Counted from the first letter of the stretch, positions 10,085-21,399 are shown. The stretch: DNA of 64,000 bases from Vombatus ursinus (GCF_900497805.2 NW_020954617.1:3006751-3070750), one strand, 5' to 3'. The notes: generated from the sequence alone by a model not told the origin. Numbers and translations: made by a program.

Positions 10085-11810
10085 AATGATCTACATAGTA
10101 CAGGGTAAATAGGAAATAAAAGGGAAAGCACTAGGCTTCCTGTAGAAGGTGGGATTTTAGTTGGCACTTAAATGAAGCCATAGAGGTTAAAAGTCAGAGT
10201 GGAGGAGGAAGAGTATTCCAGACTTTGGGGAGAGCCAGATTAAATGCCTTGAGCTGAGAGATAGAGTGTCTTGTTTATGGAATAGCCAGGAGGCCAGTAT
10301 CACTGGATCAAAGAGTATATGTCAAGGAGTAAGGTATAAGAAGACTGGAAAGTAGGAGGAGGCTAGGTTATGAAGGACTTTTAATGTCAAATAGAGCATT
10401 TGGTATTTGCTCTTGGAGGCAATAGAAGGTCACTGGAGTTTATGGAATGGGGGAGAGGTGAAAGGATTAGACCTGAGTTTTAAGAAAATCACTTTAATGA
10501 CTGAATAGAGGATGGATGGGAGTGGGAAGAGACTTGAGACAGGTAGACCTACCAGTAGACTATTGTAATAATCAAGATATGAGGGCCTGTACTAGAGTGG
10601 TAGCAGTGTCAGAGGAGAGAGGGGAGCATATTCAAGAGATGTTCTAGAGATGAAATCGACAAGCCTTGGCAAAAGGCTTGGATATGAGAAGTGAAAGAGA
10701 ATTAGGAATCCAAGATGATTCCTAGGTTGAGAGCCTGAGGCACTGGGAGACTGGTGCTGCTCTCCACAGCAATAGAGAAGGTAGGTCTAGAGGGAAGGGT
10801 TTAGGGGAAAGGATAATGAGTTCTCTTTCAGACACATTGAGTTTAAGATGTGTACTGGACATTTGGTTTGATTTGTCTGAAAGACAATTGGAGATGCGAA
10901 ATTGGAGGTCGGCACAGAGACTGGAGCAGGAAAGGAAGATTAGAGAATCATCAGCATAAAGATGATAATTAAGTACATGGTAGCTGATGAGATCATCAAA
11001 TGAAGGAAAATAGAAGAAGAAAAGAGGACCCAAAAGAGAACCTCAAGGGACACCTATGATAAGAGTGTATGATCTGGAGGAGAATCCAGGAAAGAATACA
11101 GAGGAGTAGCCAGATAGGAGAAAAAGTAGGACAAAGTGATGTCCTAAACACTTAGAGAAAAGAAAATATCAAGGAGGAGAGTGTTTAACAGTGACAATGG
11201 ATATAGAGATGTCAAGGAGAATGGGGATTGAAAAAAGGCCATTGGATTTGACAATTAGAAGATCATTGGTAACTTTGGAGAGAAGTTTCTGTGGAATGAT
11301 AAGATCAGAAGCTAGACTGCATGTGGCTGAGAAGAGAGTGAGTGGAGAGAAAGTGGAGACACTTATGGCTACCTTTTCAAGGAGTTTAGCTACAAAGAGC
11401 AGAAGGGAAATTGACCTATAGTTAGCAGGAATGGAATGTTCAAATGAGGGGTTTTTTTTCAGGACAGAAGAACCATGGACATGTTTTTAGACGGGAAAAG
11501 AGACATTAGAGAAGGAGAGATTGAAAATAAATGATAGAGTGGCAATGACAAAGGGGGCAATCTGTTGGAAAACAAGGGATGGAGTGGATTCACTTGAACA
11601 GGTAGAGGGGTTAGCTTTCATAAGGAATAAGGCCACTTCATCATGTGAAATAGGGATGAAAGAGGGAAAGATGAGGAAGAGGAAATTCATGGGAAATGGT
11701 CTCAATGTTTTTGGTAAAATACAAGGCAAGATTCTTCACTGAGAAAGCTGGGGGTAGGTGCACAGTGTAAGGTTTGAAAGAACTTCTGTGGAGAGTAGTG
11801 TTTCATTTGG
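9835..11810 (-). mobile_element. L2 LINE, ORF2 C-terminal half plus 3' UTR
   Basis: About 2 kb of a CR1-clade L2, 3' end at left. On the minus strand, frame 11487-11729 carries 'HDEVALFLMKANPSTCS'. The stretch behind 11190-11290 reads like 'SKVTNDLLIVKSNG..ILLDIS', the L2 palm entry. Frame 10722-11033 carries the reverse transcriptase catalytic motif in 'NYHLYADDSLIFLS' followed by 'LKLNVSERELIILSPKP'. The 3' UTR is reversed 'AGATTATAAGGCCCTTGAGC' and 'GTGCTTGGTACAGTGCC'. It is broken into several frames. A compound simple repeat sits in the 3' UTR. Confidence 0.85.
9973..10083. repeat. Compound simple repeat (CA)n-(CATA)n-(TA)n-(CA)n
   Basis: (CA)n at 9973-10004, (CATA)n at about 10011-10043, (TA)n to 10062, (AC)n to 10083. 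It lies inside the L2 3' UTR and probably grew after insertion. Confidence 0.9.
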
Positions 11811-11816
11811 GGGAGG

Positions 11817-11900
11817 TGGCTTTTTTTGGATCCCCAGAGCTCTGCACAGTACCTAGCATATAGTAGGCAATTAATAAATACTATCTTATTATCACAGAAA
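11817..11900 (+). mobile_element. L2 3'-end fragment
   Basis: 'CCCCAGAGCTCTGCACAGTA' then 'GCATATAGTAGGCAATTAAT' matches the L2 terminal wording ('GCACATAGTAGGCACTTAAT') in the opposite orientation to the L2 beside it. Confidence 0.5.
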
Positions 11901-12002
11901 GAAAAGAGTTTTTAAATTCTTAAAGTTCAGAAGGGCCTCATTTACAAATCAGCATCTCTTTCCTTAGAGAAATTGATTTTGTTTCCAAAAGGGAATAAAG
12001 AA

Positions 12003-12295
12003 CATGCACATATATATACATTCATATACATATATACCTACATATACATTCATGTACATGTATACCTACAACACATTCATATGCATATATACCTACATAT
12101 ACATTCATATATATACATAGGTGTATATATGTACATATACATCTACATACAACTTCATTAATATATCATATATTATTGACCATGTATTATATAATTATAT
12201 ATATGCAAGTTCATTGTGTATATATATGTGTGTATATACATATATCTACACATTCACATACACATATACACTTATATATGTGTATATATACACTC
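12003..12295. repeat. Degenerate (TA/CA/CATA)n region
   Basis: Nearly 300 bases of alternating purine-pyrimidine runs rich in ATATAC and CATATA. It lies directly before an L1 piece. Several 60-74 codon frames here are artefacts of the repeat. Confidence 0.8.
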
Positions 12296-13112
12296 TTTGC
12301 CCGTATACCTTTTGACCCAGCAATGCCACTGCAAGCTGTATTTCAGAAAATGATTGCAGAAAAAGGAAAAAAGAAACTATATGTTCTAAAATGTTTGTAG
12401 TAGCTTTCTTTTAGTGGTAAAGAACTGGAAATTGCAGGGATGTCCATCAATTGGGGAATGGCAGACAAAGCTGTGCTATATGATTGTGATGGAATACTAC
12501 TGTGCTATAAGAAATTATTAGTTCAATGATCTTAGAAAAACACGGAAAGATTTACATTAAATAATGAAGAGTGAAATGAGCAGAACCAAGAGAATTGTAC
12601 ACAGTAATGCAAAACAGTTTTAAGAATGACATTGAATGGGGCAGCTAGGTGGTGCAGTGGATAGAGCAACCCTGAAGTCAGGAAGACCTGAGTTCAAATC
12701 GAGCCTTAGACCAAACACTTGACACTTACTAGTTGTACGACCATGGGCAAGTCATTTCACCCCAATTGCCTCAAGAAATAAAAAGAATGACATTGAGTAA
12801 TTCATTTTGACTATTATAAATATCCAAATTAACTATATGGGGCATATGAAGAAAGACACTATCTGCATACAGAGAAAGAACTGATAAATAGAAGTGTGTA
12901 TAGAATAATTTTGCATATATATGTGAGTATATGTATGTATATACAGCTATATACACATACACATACATATATATGCATACATATGTGTATGTTTGTATAT
13001 ATGTATGTATGTGTATACTTATTTGTGTGTAATGGTAGCCCATCTCTAGAATGGGGGTTGGGAAAGAAAAAATAATTACATAATAAATTTATTATATTTT
13101 AAAAGTAATAGC
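12296..13112 (+). mobile_element. L1 LINE, 5'-truncated 3' end, split by a SINE
   Basis: 'CCTTTTGACCCAGCAATGCC', 'GTCCATCAATTGGGGAATGG', 'GAGCAGAACCAAGAGAATTG' and 'GAGAAAGAACTGATAAATAG' are the ORF2 C-terminus and 3' UTR seen in the other L1s of this window. It is interrupted by the WSINE1-type SINE at 12637-12782. A (TATG)n-type run lies inside the 3' part. Confidence 0.75.
12637..12782 (+). mobile_element. WSINE1-type SINE with perfect TSD
   Basis: 'GGGGCAGCTAGGTGGTGCAG' head, 'GACCTGAGTTCAAATCGAG' box B and end 'CCCCAATTGCCTCA' plus A-rich tail. Flanked by a perfect 14-bp TSD, AAGAATGACATTGA, at 12622-12635 and 12783-12796. It inserted into an existing L1, so it is younger than that L1. 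Confidence 0.92.
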
Positions 13113-13114
13113 AA

Positions 13115-13780
13115 GTTGTACACAATAGATTTGCAGTTTCAAGTGTAATCACATTTTATTATACTATATTATGAAAATTTTATATGTGTATATATATGTA
13201 TATATATACTTGCTAGTTTTTTGTTGTTTCATTGCCTGAATTTCCCTTTTATCCCTCCCCTATCCCTATTCCAAGAGAGTCATTCCACATAAGTAAATAA
13301 GAACTGAATGAGGTAAAAAAAACAAAAAAGGAAAGAGGAATAAGAAGAAAAATTTTAAAAATAGAACTCTCCATCAAAAAATCTAACAAAATATACAATG
13401 TTCCAATCTCACATACCATGCACCTCTGTAAAGGACTGGGGAAAGATATCTTCTAATCTCTCTTCTCTAAGGGCGAGCTTGGTTTTTGCCATTTTGCAAC
13501 ATTTATTTTTATTTGTTTTGCCATTGTTCTTTCCATTTATTTTGTCAGTCTTTGTATATTTTGTTTTCTTGGCTCTGCTCAGTTCATTTTGTATTAGTTC
13601 ATTTGGTCTCTCCACGTTTTTTCTTGGTTCATCATGTTCATCATTTTTTTTTAAACAAAGCAGTGATATTCTAGTATATTTATGCATCACAATTTGTTGA
13701 GCCATTCACCAGTCAATAGGTACCTACCTTGTTTCTAATTCTTTGCTACCCAAAGTGTGTTGCATTATGTTTCAATGGCA
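13115..13780 (-). mobile_element. L1 LINE 3'-end fragment, decayed
   Basis: Reversed L1 wording: 'TTATGCATCACAATTTGTTG', 'GCCATTCACCAGTCAATAGG', 'CTTGTTTCTAATTCTTTGC'. The T-rich 3' UTR starts near 13120. It lies tail to tail with the L1 at 12296-13112. The 98-100 codon frames within it have no ORF2 similarity. Confidence 0.65.
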
Positions 13781-13994
13781 TGACTGAATGTGAGAAAAAT
13801 ATGGCAGATCACAAGGGACAAGCCACCTAAGTACATCCCTGAAGGAAGATTCCCCTGCCATAGTTTATGAAGTGAACCAGAAAAGGGTGGTGTTGGCATT
13901 CACACGTTGCCATAATGCAAACCAGAAACTTTGAGTCACTGCCTGCATTTTGCATGATAGATAAGAATAACTCATACTAACATTGGGCTTCATT

Positions 13995-14186
13995 GTCTAC
14001 AAAGTACTTTCTCATGTAAATTTCATTTGACTGCTGCCACAACTATAAGAGACATATTGTTTATGTACATTTGACATTATTTTATAAGTGAAGAACCCAA
14101 AGCTCAGAGTTATTAAGCTAGTTGCCAAGGTCACATAGCTAATAATATGCAGAAACAGCACTGAAACTCTGGCCTTCCAATTCTGA
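13995..14186 (-). mobile_element. MIR CORE-SINE
   Basis: Reversed MIR: 'GTGAAGAACCCAAAGCTCAG', 'CCAAGGTCACATAGCTAATA', 'CTCTGGCCTTCCAATTCTGA'. It directly abuts a Mar1 in the same orientation. Confidence 0.65.
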
Positions 14187-14189
14187 TTT

Positions 14190-14447
14190 TTGTTGTTCAA
14201 TCATTTCAGTCATATCTGACTCTATGTGATACCATTTTGGGAGTTTTCTTGGCAAAGACACCACAGTGGTTTGCCATTTCCTTTTCTAGCTCACTTCACA
14301 GATGAGAAAGCTAAGGCAAACAGGGTTAAGTGACTTGCTCAGGGTCACACAGCTAGCTAAGTGTCTGAGGCCAGAACTAAATTCACCAAAATAAGTCTTC
14401 CTGACTCTATGCCCAGAGCTCTATCCACTGAACCTACTAGCTGTCCC
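14190..14447 (-). mobile_element. Mar1 SINE, near full length
   Basis: Reversed RTE-like tail 'GTCATATCTGACTCTATGTG', 'GGCAAAGACACCACAGTGG', core 'TCACTTCACAGATGAGAAAG', 'CAGGGTCACACAGCTAGC', head 'AGAGCTCTATCCACTGAACC'. Confidence 0.87.
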
Positions 14448-16285
14448 AAATTTGGTACTGTTTTGCTATTCTAGATAATGGTATTTTGGCATATTTACCA
14501 AAAGACTATTTATATTGGTATACCCAAATCTATATTTGGATATCAGGCTAAAAATGGCAAAAATATAAATTTGTCCTTGATTAATAATTGAAAAAAATTG
14601 TATATGTTTCATTTGTATGCCACTTAGCTAATATAAGATATACTTTTCTCTTTAAGAAATGGAGTTGGTTATAGGTCAGGGGGTTTGAAGTTCTCTTTCT
14701 GATTTCTCTTGTCAGCTGTTCCAATTGTGCAAGGGGAATTTTCTTATTTTTTATTGGGCTGAGAAATGAGGATTTCATTCTAAGGTCAAAATGTGAACTC
14801 TAACTCCAGTCTCTGTTTGACAGTGTATGTACCCACCTTACTTCTTCCCAACTGGGGTGCAGATTGAATGATATTTCAGTGCAATTATCAGAAAATGTGA
14901 AAGGAAGTATAACTGTCTGATTCAGCAATGAGACATGTTGGAGAGAATGAAAAGTGCACTTGGGATCTCCCCTGTCAACCCTGGCTTTCCAGAGCTGCTG
15001 CCTTACCTGAGACTGTGCACTGCTCTATTCTGTAAGTCACCAAGGTTCTGCAGAATAAGTGCTTTATACATAATTGAAAAACCAAAATATGAAAGTAGAA
15101 AATTATGATTTAAACTTCCCAATGGTTCATGGTAGAAATGAGTTAATTTATATTTTGCAGAGAACAGAAATGTATTTTTCTACTTTTATTGAGCTAACCT
15201 ACCTTAATTAAGGTTTGAAACATATAATACTCCCCTAATTGCCATAAATTAGAGGAAATTGTCTAAATTTTTCATGTGCTCAGCAAATACTTCTAAAGTG
15301 CTAATCTCATAGAAGTGACCTCAAATTGTGCTCCAATGAGCTTGCTTTTTGCTCCATCCACTTTAATTGCAATTCTAATTGTCAGAAATAATAGAGTATG
15401 TGGTGCCAAGGAAGCATGTCCTGGTTAATATATAGATTAAAAGAAAGCTATCCTAAAAGAGTATATCATGGAGTCATTAGGTTCTGGAATTAGATACTGA
15501 GAGGTGTTTTCTACTTGACCCTTATAAGCCATCTAAGAGTTCAATGGCATGTAAACCCAATAGTTTCTTATTGTGTTAACATTCAAATCTTGATTCTTTT
15601 CCAATCTCACAATTTCTTCTGTGTTGAGGGGAGGAGTTTAGTTATGAATAACAGGAATACACGGATTGGGGTGGGGGAATAATGTTGATTGGGCTCACTG
15701 AACTGATTCATGTTAACCAAGCTAACAAGCTACTCTTAACTAGGATTCCAATTTATTATTTTGCAATGGAAAACATGCCTGGCCTGAGAACTAGAATAGT
15801 ACCTGATCAAGGTACTCCCTTTCTGAATAGTGATGGAAGTCCATTCAGGAAACCAAATTATATATTCAAAGGTAATACAGTGATTATAATCAGAGAGAAA
15901 GGTAATTGAATGCTAAGGGATATTTCTATGATGCTTGACAAATTCTTCTTTTCTACTCTAAATTAATCTTCTGTTAAAAAATATCAAGATCAGAGTAAAA
16001 TGAATCTTTAGGATGGATAGCGATAGAGAAACACTGAATAGTTCTTACTCCCCAGTTTTCTATTTTCTAGATTTCATGCTGAATCCTAAACAATGCTGAA
16101 ACATATTTAAAAGCACTCTTCAAAAAGATTGGTAGGATTCTACAGCTTAAAAACATACAAGGAAAGCTACCCAGAGTGAAAAAAAAACCCTCTCAAAAAT
16201 GAAATTCTGAAGATATATAGGAAGACAATCTCAACCCAGAATTCCTGGGATCTCTCTCTCTCAGAAGCATGACCTCTTTGACTCT
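14448..16285. other. Repeat-poor block, possible conserved non-coding sequence
   Basis: About 1.8 kb without a recognisable transposon, unusual for this window. Around 15180-15400 TAATT/AATTA words are dense ('CCTTAATTAAGG', 'TTTAATTGCAATTCTAATTG'), as in some homeodomain-bound enhancers. Also expected by chance in AT-rich DNA. Open frames of at most 75 codons are not called. Confidence 0.3.
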
Positions 16286-16286
16286 A

Positions 16287-16443
16287 TATTTTATTTTATT
16301 TTTTTTTGGCAAGTGGGGTTAAGTGACTTGCCCAGGGTCACACAGCTAGTAAGTGTCAAGTGTTTGGTCTGAGGCTGGATTTGAACTCAGTTCCTCTTGA
16401 CTTCAGGGCCAGTGCTCTATCCACTGAGCCACCTAGATGCCCC
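16287..16443 (-). mobile_element. WSINE1-type SINE
   Basis: Reversed: A-tail (as T run) then 'GGGGTTAAGTGACTTGCC', 'CAGGGTCACACAGCTAG', 'GGATTTGAACTCAG', 'GTGCTCTATCCACTGAGCC', 'ACCTAGATGCCCC'. No clean TSD is visible because the flanks are T-rich. Confidence 0.87.
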
Positions 16444-16694
16444 TCTTTATTTTTATCTTTCCTCTCTCTTCTCTTTCAGAAATTAAGTAACAGGAAACAT
16501 AGTGATTCCTTACCTTTCCTATGTGTGCATATGGAGAGGAGTTTACTCTTTTGTTAGGAACAACAATGGAAAAACATTTCCTTTTTTCTCCCTTTTCTTT
16601 CTCTGCTAGGAAGACTCCCTCCTGTCATTATAGGCTCAACCAGGTTCAGAAGTAATATTTCACTCTTACACTCCTTTTAAAAATAATTGTATGA

Positions 16695-17464
16695 CTAATG
16701 CATTGTTGGTGGACTTGTGAAATGATCCAACCATTTTGGAGAGCAATTTGGAAGTATGCGCAAAGGGCTATAAAATTGTGCATACCCTGTGACCCAGCAA
16801 TAGCACTTCTCGGGCTGTATCCCAAGGAGATCATATGAATGGGAAAAAGACCCACATGTACAAAAAATATTTATAGCAGCTTTTTCTGTGTTGCCAAAGA
16901 ATTGGAAATTGAGAGGATGCCCATCACTTGGGGAATAACTGAACAAGTTGTGGTATATGAATGTAATGAACAAGTTGTGCTACAAGAAATGATGAGCAGC
17001 CAGACTTCAGAAAAACCTGGCTTGACTGGCATGGACTGAGGCTGAGTGAAGTGAGCAAAACCAGGAGAACATTGTACACAGTAACAGCCACATTGTGCAA
17101 TGGTTAACATTGATAGACTTAGCCTTTCTCAGCAATGCAAGGATCTAGGACATCTTCAAAGATCTCATGATGGAATATGCTATTCACATCCAAAGAAAGA
17201 ACTATGGAGTTTGAATGCAGATCGAAGCATACTATTTGCTATTTTTTTCTTCTGTTTTGTTTTCTTTCTTGTGGTTCCTCCTATTGGTTCTAATTCTTCC
17301 TTGCAACATTACTAATGTGAAAATATGTTTAATAGGAATGTATATGTATAGCCTATATCAGACTGCTCGTTGTCTTGGGGAGGGAGGTCAGAAGGGAGGG
17401 GGAGAAAAATTTAAAACTCAAAAGTTTATGGAAGTGATTGTTGATAGATCAAAATAAATTAATA
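16695..17464 (+). mobile_element. L1 LINE, 5'-truncated, with TSD
   Basis: About 770 bases: ORF2 C-terminus ('GACCCAGCAATAGCACTTC', 'TTTATAGCAGCTTTTTCTG', 'CACTTGGGGAATAACTGAAC') and 3' UTR ('GAAAGAACTATGGAGTTTG', 'GCCTATATCAGACTGCTCG', 'CTTGGGGAGGGAGG'). Flanked by a 16-bp TSD, AAAAATAATTGTATGA at 16679-16694 and AAAAATAATTATATGA at 17465-17480 (one mismatch). Ordinary L1 retrotransposition with 5' truncation. Confidence 0.88.
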
Positions 17465-17561
17465 AAAAATAATTATATGATTTTAATATTTTTGTTAATA
17501 TGAAGGATTGAATTTTCAACATGGAAGTTCCACTTTTCAAAATAAGTATGCATGTTTGCAG

Positions 17562-17815
17562 TGAGTCAGTTAGCATTTATTAAGTACCTACGATATACCA
17601 AGTGTTGTGCTAACTGCTGAGGCTACAAAGAAGGAAAAAAAAATGCCCTGTTCTCAAGGAACCTACTGTCTAATGCAAGAGACAATATGAAAATAATAAT
17701 GTACAGACAAGATACACACAGGATAAAATAAAGATAATCAGCAGAGGGAAGGCCCAGAAAATTCATAGAAATTAAGACAGGCTTTTTATAGAAGGTGGGA
17801 CATGAGTTGAAATTT
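17562..17815 (-). mobile_element. L2 3'-end fragment
   Basis: Reversed L2 3' UTR: 'AGCATTTATTAAGTACCTAC', 'GTTCTCAAGGAACCTACTG', 'GCAGAGGGAAGGCCCAGAAA', 'TTTATAGAAGGTGGGACATG'. The same blocks and order appear in the long L2 at 9835-11810. Confidence 0.78.
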
Positions 17816-19046
17816 TCGCCTGCTATTCCATTTGCTTGAATTTTTCAACTCATATTAACTTCATATGGTAATTATTTTGCCTTATGTCAAGATGCCTTAT
17901 AGTTTCTACTTAATAACTGTCTCAAGCAAAATTTTTTTTTCTTTTCTTTGTAGAATTCATTTTACAGACACTCAAATATGCAGTGCCTAGAGGATCTTGA
18001 GAATACCTGTGGCCCCCAAAAGACTTGAGGTGACACAGAACTCATAATGCTATATTTTGCTTTAAGAGAATATTAGGTTATAAACCTTCAAAACCTTAAG
18101 TGTATGAAGTTTAAATTACATCAATGGTATTAGCAATAACTGTTTCAGCTTTCCTTTATAATTATGCTATTGCATGCATGTTATTTCAAGAGTAAGGGGG
18201 AAAGGTACAGATTTTCCTTCACTGAATGGGAAGGTGTAACCACAACTATGGAAAGAAGATATAACTGAAGAAGAAACCCCAACTATTATGGGATGGCCTA
18301 ACAGAGGATATGAAGTTATTAGAGACTACTGGGTACATCAAAATGAAATCGGGTATCTAGGGTACTGTGTGGCTTCTGTCAAGGAAGATAGGATTATGAG
18401 CACATGTGAGCACATGTATATGAGTGTCCCTGCTCAAATATCAAAATATCAAATTAAATTAATAAGGTGAGTTCCATAGAATAAGAAAGTACTTTGCTGA
18501 TGTGGAGAGCAAGATTTTCCTTGATGCATTTATTAGACTTATTGATCTAACTGATAGCAGACAGAAGGTAAGGAAGGTTATATAATAAACCAGGCTTTAA
18601 GGAACATTTCACAGATAATGTCCAAAAGAAAATCACCTCAAGTTCAGAGACCATGTATAGCAAAGGGTAGCTCATACCTGTGAATCTTTTTTTTTATTTA
18701 GTCTAAGATGTTTTTAGATATGGCATATGATAGAGAGGGTGGGTTTTTTGAGGAGATTTAAAAAAGTATCCAGTCTGCCTTGTTTCCAATGAATAAACAT
18801 CCATCTGTTATTCCAGGGATGTTGCTAAAACCCCAAGTACTCTGGTAAATGGTGGAATTGGGGAGAGGACTAAGGTCAAGGATGAAATGCTATTTTCCCC
18901 CATGCAACTCCTTGGGGGGAGGCATGTAAACTAAATTCTCTCCTCACTATGTACTAGCAAGAATAATACTTTTTTTGGCTTTGTACTGGTCTACTTTACA
19001 AAAGATCCACAGAACCTCACTAAGCTTTCTAAAATAATTTGACCAC
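17816..19046. other. Unclassified non-coding sequence
   Basis: No transposon recognised over 1.2 kb. Small direct repeat 'GAGCACATGT' near 18399-18417. No supported exon. Confidence 0.4.
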
Positions 19047-19195
19047 TGGGGCAGCTAGGTGGTACCGTGGATAGAGCATTGGCCCTAGTATCAGGAGAAG
19101 CTGAGTTCAAATCCGGTTTCAGACACATAGCACTCTCTAGCTGTGTGACCCTAGGCAAGTCACTTAACCCCAATTGCCTCACAAAAAATAATAAT
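19047..19195 (+). mobile_element. WSINE1-type SINE
   Basis: 'GGGGCAGCTAGGTGGTACCG', 'GAGTTCAAATCCGG', 'GTGTGACCCTAGGCAAGTCA', 'CCCCAATTGCCTCA' plus A-rich tail. Flanks share AATAATTT and CCACT, a plausible but imperfect TSD. Confidence 0.88.
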
Positions 19196-19204
19196 TTTTT
19201 TTCC

Positions 19205-19325
19205 ACTTTTCCTGTGCAAATTCCTCTATTAGACTGTTAGGTCCTTAAGAAGAAAGACTATATCTCCAACACTTAGCATAGTACCTGGAACATAGTAGGC
19301 ACACAATAAATATTTAATGACAGTT
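19205..19325 (+). mobile_element. L2 3'-end fragment
   Basis: 'TTAGACTGTTAGGTCCTTAA', 'CCAACACTTAGCATAGTACC', 'CATAGTAGGCACACAATAAA', the standard L2 terminal block. Confidence 0.75.
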
Positions 19326-19754
19326 CATTCAGAAGCTTCTCAGAGACATCTAAATTGATCAAGGCTTTTTCTCAATTAGAAAACTGTTGATTGACTTGAT
19401 TCAATGAAACATGTTACCATCTGCTTAAATTATCAGGGTGTAGCTTTTTGTCTATCACTTTAGGTGGTATGGGGTAAATTTGATTAATTTACTAAATCAA
19501 TCCCTCTCTTACATCAGCAAGACATTAAAAAAATCCTTCATGATATCCTTGTGCACAAGATAAAAATCTTTAGAGTTAATGGAACAGGGCACTACATGCT
19601 ATCTTCCTTTGTCTTTTTTCTCCAATTCTAGTCATCCTGTCTCAGTGCTTTAGGTTCAGGTTTCTTGCCTATAACCAATCATCCCTCCTCCTTTTCAGAC
19701 CCACCCCAATCTAGTTTGTCCATTTCCCAGTCAATTCCACATTGTTCTTCAAAA
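19326..19754. other. Unclassified non-coding sequence
   Basis: No family or exon recognised. Confidence 0.35.
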
Positions 19755-19882
19755 TGAATGAATAAAGAAAGCATTTATTAACCACTTTCTATGTTCAAAG
19801 CACTGTGCTGTATTGGGAGTCACAAATAAATTAAGACAATCCCTACTCTCAAAGAGTTTACATTCTAATAGAAGACACAAAA
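19755..19882 (-). mobile_element. L2 3'-end fragment
   Basis: Reversed L2 terminal block: 'AGCATTTATTAACCACTTTC', 'GCACTGTGCTGTATTGGGAG', 'CTCTCAAAGAGTTTACATTC'. Confidence 0.75.
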
Positions 19883-20744
19883 ATCAAAGGTTTCAACTCA
19901 AAGTCAAATGGTCTTTAGGGTTCTGTGGCAAAGTAGATAGTGGCATACGTTTTTAATGTTCTGATATCAGATTTGCTGAAAATGTCGTTATTAGTTTCAA
20001 AGGTTAAACAGGTTGACAATGCCAAGGACTTTGGTGATAATAACTTTCTTTTCTGGATCTTCAGTAGCTTGTGGCTGTAATTTCACCTACAAGAGCAGTT
20101 TCCAGGCTATATCTCCACAGGCACTACTTCACAGGATAATAGAGGAGGGCACCAGGCTGGAAGTACTGCTATTCACAAGACTCTTGGGTTTAGGGTCTTG
20201 GACATTCTTGGTTAGGGTGTGAGGGAAAATGGTAGTCAAGGGATGTCTCTGTCACATGCTGATTCCTATCTCTCCTTCATGCTGCCTTGCTGCTTCAAAT
20301 AGACTTACTTGCCTGCCCTAAGGGTGGCAGTTGGTTGGCATTCAGTGAGGATAGATGCCTGTTCTTTACAGAAATTGCTTCCCTGTATAATGGTTTTGAC
20401 AGCTGAACTGGAAGTAGCACCAGCTACTGTTGGGTTGGGGAAGGGTAAACGGGGGTGGGGGTGGGGAGGACATTCCCATGGCTGTTGTGCTTATTTGCCT
20501 GTTGGCATCAATCAGCAGGTGCTGCTAGTGGTGGTAATGAAGGTAGGCCCCTTCTCCACAGTGATTTCTCCCTTCAATGACAGCTGTGGGGACTGGGCTA
20601 GCAGCAGGTCTCATGGTTCAGAGTGGGAGGCAGTGTTGCTCCCAAGACTCTTCAGTTCCTTAAAATCTCTACTCTGTTTACAGCAAGATCCCATGGAGAG
20701 TTACACCAGCAACATGCAACCATATTTCTTAAAAATTCTCAGTA
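19883..20744. other. Unclassified sequence with a GC-richer core
   Basis: About 20300-20660 is visibly richer in G and C than its surroundings and includes a G-rich run at 20448-20468. A 150-codon plus-strand frame (20309-20761) has no recognised domain. It may be an unfamiliar repeat; not called a gene. Confidence 0.35.
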
Positions 20745-21062
20745 GGCTCCATCCCTACTGAGAAAAGGTAAAACTCCTTTACTTAACATTCAAAGCTCTT
20801 TACAATCCAGCACAATATGAACATATGACTTTTCAGTTTTATGTCATATCACTCCATCCCCACTATGTTCCAGGCAAATTGAATATTCACTGTCCCCTGA
20901 ACACTCCCTCTGTTGACCTGCCTCTTTATCTTTGCTTGTCCTACTGTCTATATCTAGGTTATGCTCCCTCCTCATTTTTGCCTCCTAAATCCCTACAAAG
21001 TCATTAAAATCCAACTCAAATGCCACCTCTTCCATAAAGTTATCACTAATCCTAACCTCCTA
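20745..21062 (+). mobile_element. L2 ORF2 C-terminal fragment
   Basis: 'TTCAAAGCTCTTTACAATCC', 'CTCCATCCCCACTATGTTCC', 'AAATCCAACTCAAATGCCACC' then 'TCTTCCATAAAGTTATCACT' match the usual L2 end-of-ORF2 wording. It stops where a MIR is inserted. Confidence 0.7.
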
Positions 21063-21310
21063 CCAGAGGCAGTTGGTAGCACAGTAGATAGAGTACTGGG
21101 CCTAGCATCAAGAAGACTTGAATTCACTTTTGACTTCCAACCCTTACTTGCCATGTGACTCTGGGTAAGTTGCTTAATTTCTGTTTGCCTTAGTTTCCTC
21201 AATTGTAAAATTGGCTCAATAATATCACCTACATTGCAGGGTTTCAATGAGGCTCAAATGAGATTATATTTGTAAAAAGCACTTAGCACAATGTCTGTCA
21301 CATAGTAACT
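21063..21310 (+). mobile_element. MIR / Ther-1 CORE-SINE, near full length
   Basis: Head 'GGTAGCACAGTAGATAGAGT', 'GCCATGTGACTCTGGGTAAG', core 'CCTCAATTGTAAAATTGG', 'CAAATGAGATTATATTTG', end 'GCACTTAGCACAATGTCTG'. Lies at the end of the L2 fragment. Confidence 0.78.
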
Positions 21311-21399
21311 TATTCCTTCCCATTCATTCCCACTCCCACTACTAACAACCTTCACCTTTTCACTTCATATAGCACTTGATGTGAACATCTAGAAGCTGT

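Noticed and set aside
12637-12782. tRNA gene
   Set aside because: The tRNA-like head with box A and box B words belongs to the SINE; no cloverleaf with acceptor and anticodon stems. The same holds for all Mar1, WSINE1 and MIR copies.
20309-20761. 150-codon frame as a gene
   Set aside because: No recognisable domain, and its 3' end runs into an L2 fragment; kept only as an unclassified stretch.
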